DNA from: an uncultured Pelagibacteraceae bacterium | GTDB lineage: Bacteria > Pseudomonadota > Alphaproteobacteria > Pelagibacterales > Pelagibacteraceae | DNA length: 64,000 nt | Assembly (NCBI GenBank): GCA_902599805.1 | Contig: CACKGP010000004.1 | Coordinates: 23,542 to 87,541 of the forward strand | Direction of reading: 5' to 3' | Shown: in pieces, positions 62,289-64,000 of the stretch | How positions within the stretch are numbered: the stretch's first letter is position 1 | Layout: each line of letters begins with the position of its first letter | The notes under the pieces: generated by a model | Databases searched by the model: none | Told to the model about the DNA's origin: nothing | What the model saw: only the letters and a program-made list of their open reading frames with translations | Position numbers and translations under genes: made by a program

Positions 62289-63842
62289 GTGTTAAATTTT
62301 TCAAAGATAAAAATTGTATTAATTTACCTTTCTTTTTTAGCAGTAAGTTTCTTTTGTTTTTCTAATATTTCCGATTCTAATAATTTCTTTTTAAAAAAAA
62401 AAATTAATCTAGGTTTAGATTTACAGGGTGGATCATATCTACTCTTAGAGGTTGATAGTACTCCGTTACAAAAAAGACAAATTCAATCAAAAGTAATACC
62501 ATTAAAAAAAAAATTAATTGAAAAAAATATAAATTATAAAAACTTTAAAATTAAAGAAAACACAATTTTATTTGAAATAAATGAAAACGATAAAGAAAAA
62601 TTTGAAAAGTTTTTTAAAGATAAAAATAATGATATTAATATATATTTAAATCAATACAGATCTTTCGAATTAGACTACATTTTTGAAAAAAATTTGGTAA
62701 AAATATTTTTATCAAAAAATGGAATAATAAAACTCAATACTTCAGCGGTTGATCAATCAATTGAAATAGTTCGTAAAAGAATTGATGAAACGGGTACAAA
62801 AGAACCATCTATAATAAAAAGGGGTAGCAACAGAATTTTAGTTGAGCTACCAGGTATTAAAGATCCTGAAAGGATAAAAGAGTTACTTGGAAAAACTGCT
62901 CAATTGTCCTTTAGAATGGTAACTGATGATAAGACTGAATTTGGAAACGAAATTTTTATTCTCAGAGATACCCAAGAAAAAATATCAGTGAGTAAAAGAA
63001 TAATTTTAACAGGGGATAACTTAATAGATGCTAATCCAAAATATGATAATATTAATCAAGAACCAATAGTTGCCTTCACACTCAATAGATTAGGATCTCA
63101 AAGATTTGGGCAGGCAACTAGTAAAAATATTGGTAAAAGATTGGCAATAATTTTAGATAATGAAGCTATAAGTGCACCTGTTATAAGAGATGCAATAACT
63201 GGCGGACAAGGAACAATCTCCGGAAATTTTACGTTTCAAAGTGCTACAGATCTTTCATTATTGTTACGTTCTGGTGCTCTTCCGGCACCTTTATCTGTAG
63301 TAGAGGAAAGAACTGTTGGACCTGATTTAGGACAAGACTCAATAGATGCTGGTGTATTCTCATTAATTATCGGTTTTTTTTTAGTAATAATTTTTATGAT
63401 AATTAAATATCGCCTTTTTGGTTTGATAGCCAATATTTCGTTAATATCAAATTTATTAATGTTAATTGGTTTTTTAACTCTTCTTGAAGCCACTTTAACA
63501 TTACCAGGTATTGCCGGTATCATATTGACTGTTGGAATGGCAGTCGATGCAAATGTTTTAATATTTGAGAGAATAAAAGAAGAATTAAGAAAAAATATTT
63601 CAAACAATATTCAAGCTTTTGACTTGGGTTTTAAAAGGTCAGTAGTAACAATTTTGGATGCAAATATAACAACACTCATTGCCTCAATAATTCTTTTTAT
63701 TTTTGGATCTGGACCAGTTAAAGGTTTTGCCGTAACTTTATCAATAGGCTTAATTACGACATTGTTTTCAGCCTATTTTATTTCAAGGCATTTAACCTCA
63801 ATTATAGTTTTAAGAAATAGAGAGAAAAAATTTTTAATATGA
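62289..63842 (+). CDS. secD: Protein translocase subunit SecD
   Basis: Inner-membrane export factor that uses the proton gradient to aid late translocation. It starts with GTG and has 517 residues: an N-terminal helix, the periplasmic P1 domain (about 40-320, INLGLDLQGGSYLLLEVD, VDQSIEIVRKRIDETGTKEPSIIKRGSNRILVELPGI, GNFTFQSATDLSLLLRSGALPAPL) and a C-terminal five-helix RND-like part with GIAGIILTVGMAVDANVLIFERIKEEL. The stop overlaps the secF start by 4 bases. Confidence 0.96.
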   Translation: MLNFSKIKIVLIYLSFLAVSFFCFSNISDSNNFFLKKKINLGLDLQGGSYLLLEVDSTPLQKRQIQSKVIPLKKKLIEKNINYKNFKIKENTILFEINENDKEKFEKFFKDKNNDINIYLNQYRSFELDYIFEKNLVKIFLSKNGIIKLNTSAVDQSIEIVRKRIDETGTKEPSIIKRGSNRILVELPGIKDPERIKELLGKTAQLSFRMVTDDKTEFGNEIFILRDTQEKISVSKRIILTGDNLIDANPKYDNINQEPIVAFTLNRLGSQRFGQATSKNIGKRLAIILDNEAISAPVIRDAITGGQGTISGNFTFQSATDLSLLLRSGALPAPLSVVEERTVGPDLGQDSIDAGVFSLIIGFFLVIIFMIIKYRLFGLIANISLISNLLMLIGFLTLLEATLTLPGIAGIILTVGMAVDANVLIFERIKEELRKNISNNIQAFDLGFKRSVVTILDANITTLIASIILFIFGSGPVKGFAVTLSIGLITTLFSAYFISRHLTSIIVLRNREKKFLI

Positions 63843-64000
63843 AAAAAGAATATAATTATAATTTTATAAAAAAATTTAAAATGGCAAATTTAATCTCTAT
63901 TTTCTTTGTTTTAATAAGTCTAATCCTAATTATTTTTAAAGGTTTAAATTTTGGTATCGATTTTAAAGGCGGAACGTTAATTGAGTTAAGAGTAGAATCA
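63839..64000 (+). CDS. secF: Protein translocase subunit SecF, 3'-truncated by window edge
   Basis: This ORF is absent from the supplied track because it runs off the window. ATG 63839 overlaps the secD stop (ATGA). The 54 visible codons include one hydrophobic helix (NLISIFFVLISLILIIFKG) and then LNFGIDFKGGTLIELRV, the SecF signature GIDFxGGTLIE. The rest of the protein lies beyond base 64000. Confidence 0.95.
   Translation, partial: MKKEYNYNFIKKFKMANLISIFFVLISLILIIFKGLNFGIDFKGGTLIELRVES

Noticed and set aside
1-64000. CRISPR arrays, insertion sequences, prophage or integrative elements
   Set aside because: No regularly spaced direct repeats, transposase or integrase motifs, or terminal inverted repeats were seen. 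All four tRNA genes are intact, with no attachment-site duplications noticed.

Overview
The window is AT-rich (roughly 70% A+T by eye), tightly packed, single-copy chromosomal DNA. It looks like a free-living SAR11 bacterium (Pelagibacterales, Alphaproteobacteria). The reasons are very short or overlapping gene junctions, periplasmic-binding-protein transport operons, a split ntrYX-trkAH two-component/potassium block, small versions of familiar proteins, and alphaproteobacterial gene orders (argS-x-nagZ-scpAB-tatABC, eno-ftsB-lipA-coq10). I see no prophage, IS element, CRISPR array or defence island.

Layout. 1-5.2 kb: 3' end of eno, ftsB, lipA and coq10-like on the plus strand, a small membrane protein, then minus-strand cinA(C-terminal type), pgpA and ispDF. 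5.3-14.1 kb: ntrY-ntrX-trkA-trkH-gpsA-gap and a BASS-family transporter, all plus. 14.1-20.4 kb: a sugar-type ABC importer (binding protein plus two unusually extended permeases) with a GH63-like glycosidase on the minus strand, and its ATPase divergent on the plus strand. 20.4-23.4 kb: zinc uptake, with znuA divergent from znuC-znuB-zur and Zur-like palindromes in between. 23.5-25.4 kb: glycine-betaine-type binding protein and permease without an adjacent ATPase. 25.6-30.4 kb: an EgtD-like histidine methyltransferase, then a Fur-box-preceded ferric iron ABC importer. 30.4-35.0 kb: tRNA-Arg and the general amino-acid importer aapJQMP. 35.0-47.8 kb: a secreted DUF6134-like protein, an XRE regulator, tRNA-Asn, a SufU/IscU-like scaffold, tRNA-Cys, valS, ilvD, manC, xth, an A-type Fe-S carrier, dgt, an O-methyltransferase, trhO, a MATE exporter and tRNA-Ser. 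47.8-50.2 kb: lytic transglycosylase in two overlapping reading frames. 50.2-64 kb: dapA-smpB-folK-rsh-pyrE-pdxJ(frameshifted)-argS-small protein-nagZ-scpA-scpB-tatA-tatB-tatC-serS-yajC-secD-secF(partial).

How the parts fit. Much of the window is high-affinity nutrient capture (sugar, zinc, betaine, iron, amino acids, potassium), interleaved with housekeeping genes. Three of the four binding-protein/permease junctions in the same operon carry a strong RNA hairpin just after the binding-protein gene, which fits making far more binding protein than membrane components. Metal operons carry recognisable Fur-family operator palindromes. Conserved alphaproteobacterial clusters are present in stripped form: no pdh genes between ftsB and lipA, no dusB-ntrBC before ntrYX, no proV after proW.

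The observations most worth checking are two homopolymer frameshifts (A8 in the lytic transglycosylase, G7 in pdxJ), an intergenic hairpin whose loop is perfectly complementary to the iron-permease Shine-Dalgarno, a sigma54-type activator lacking GAFTGA, an RSH enzyme lacking most of its central regulatory region, and sugar permeases with extra N-terminal domains. I did not find a clearly new multi-gene system.
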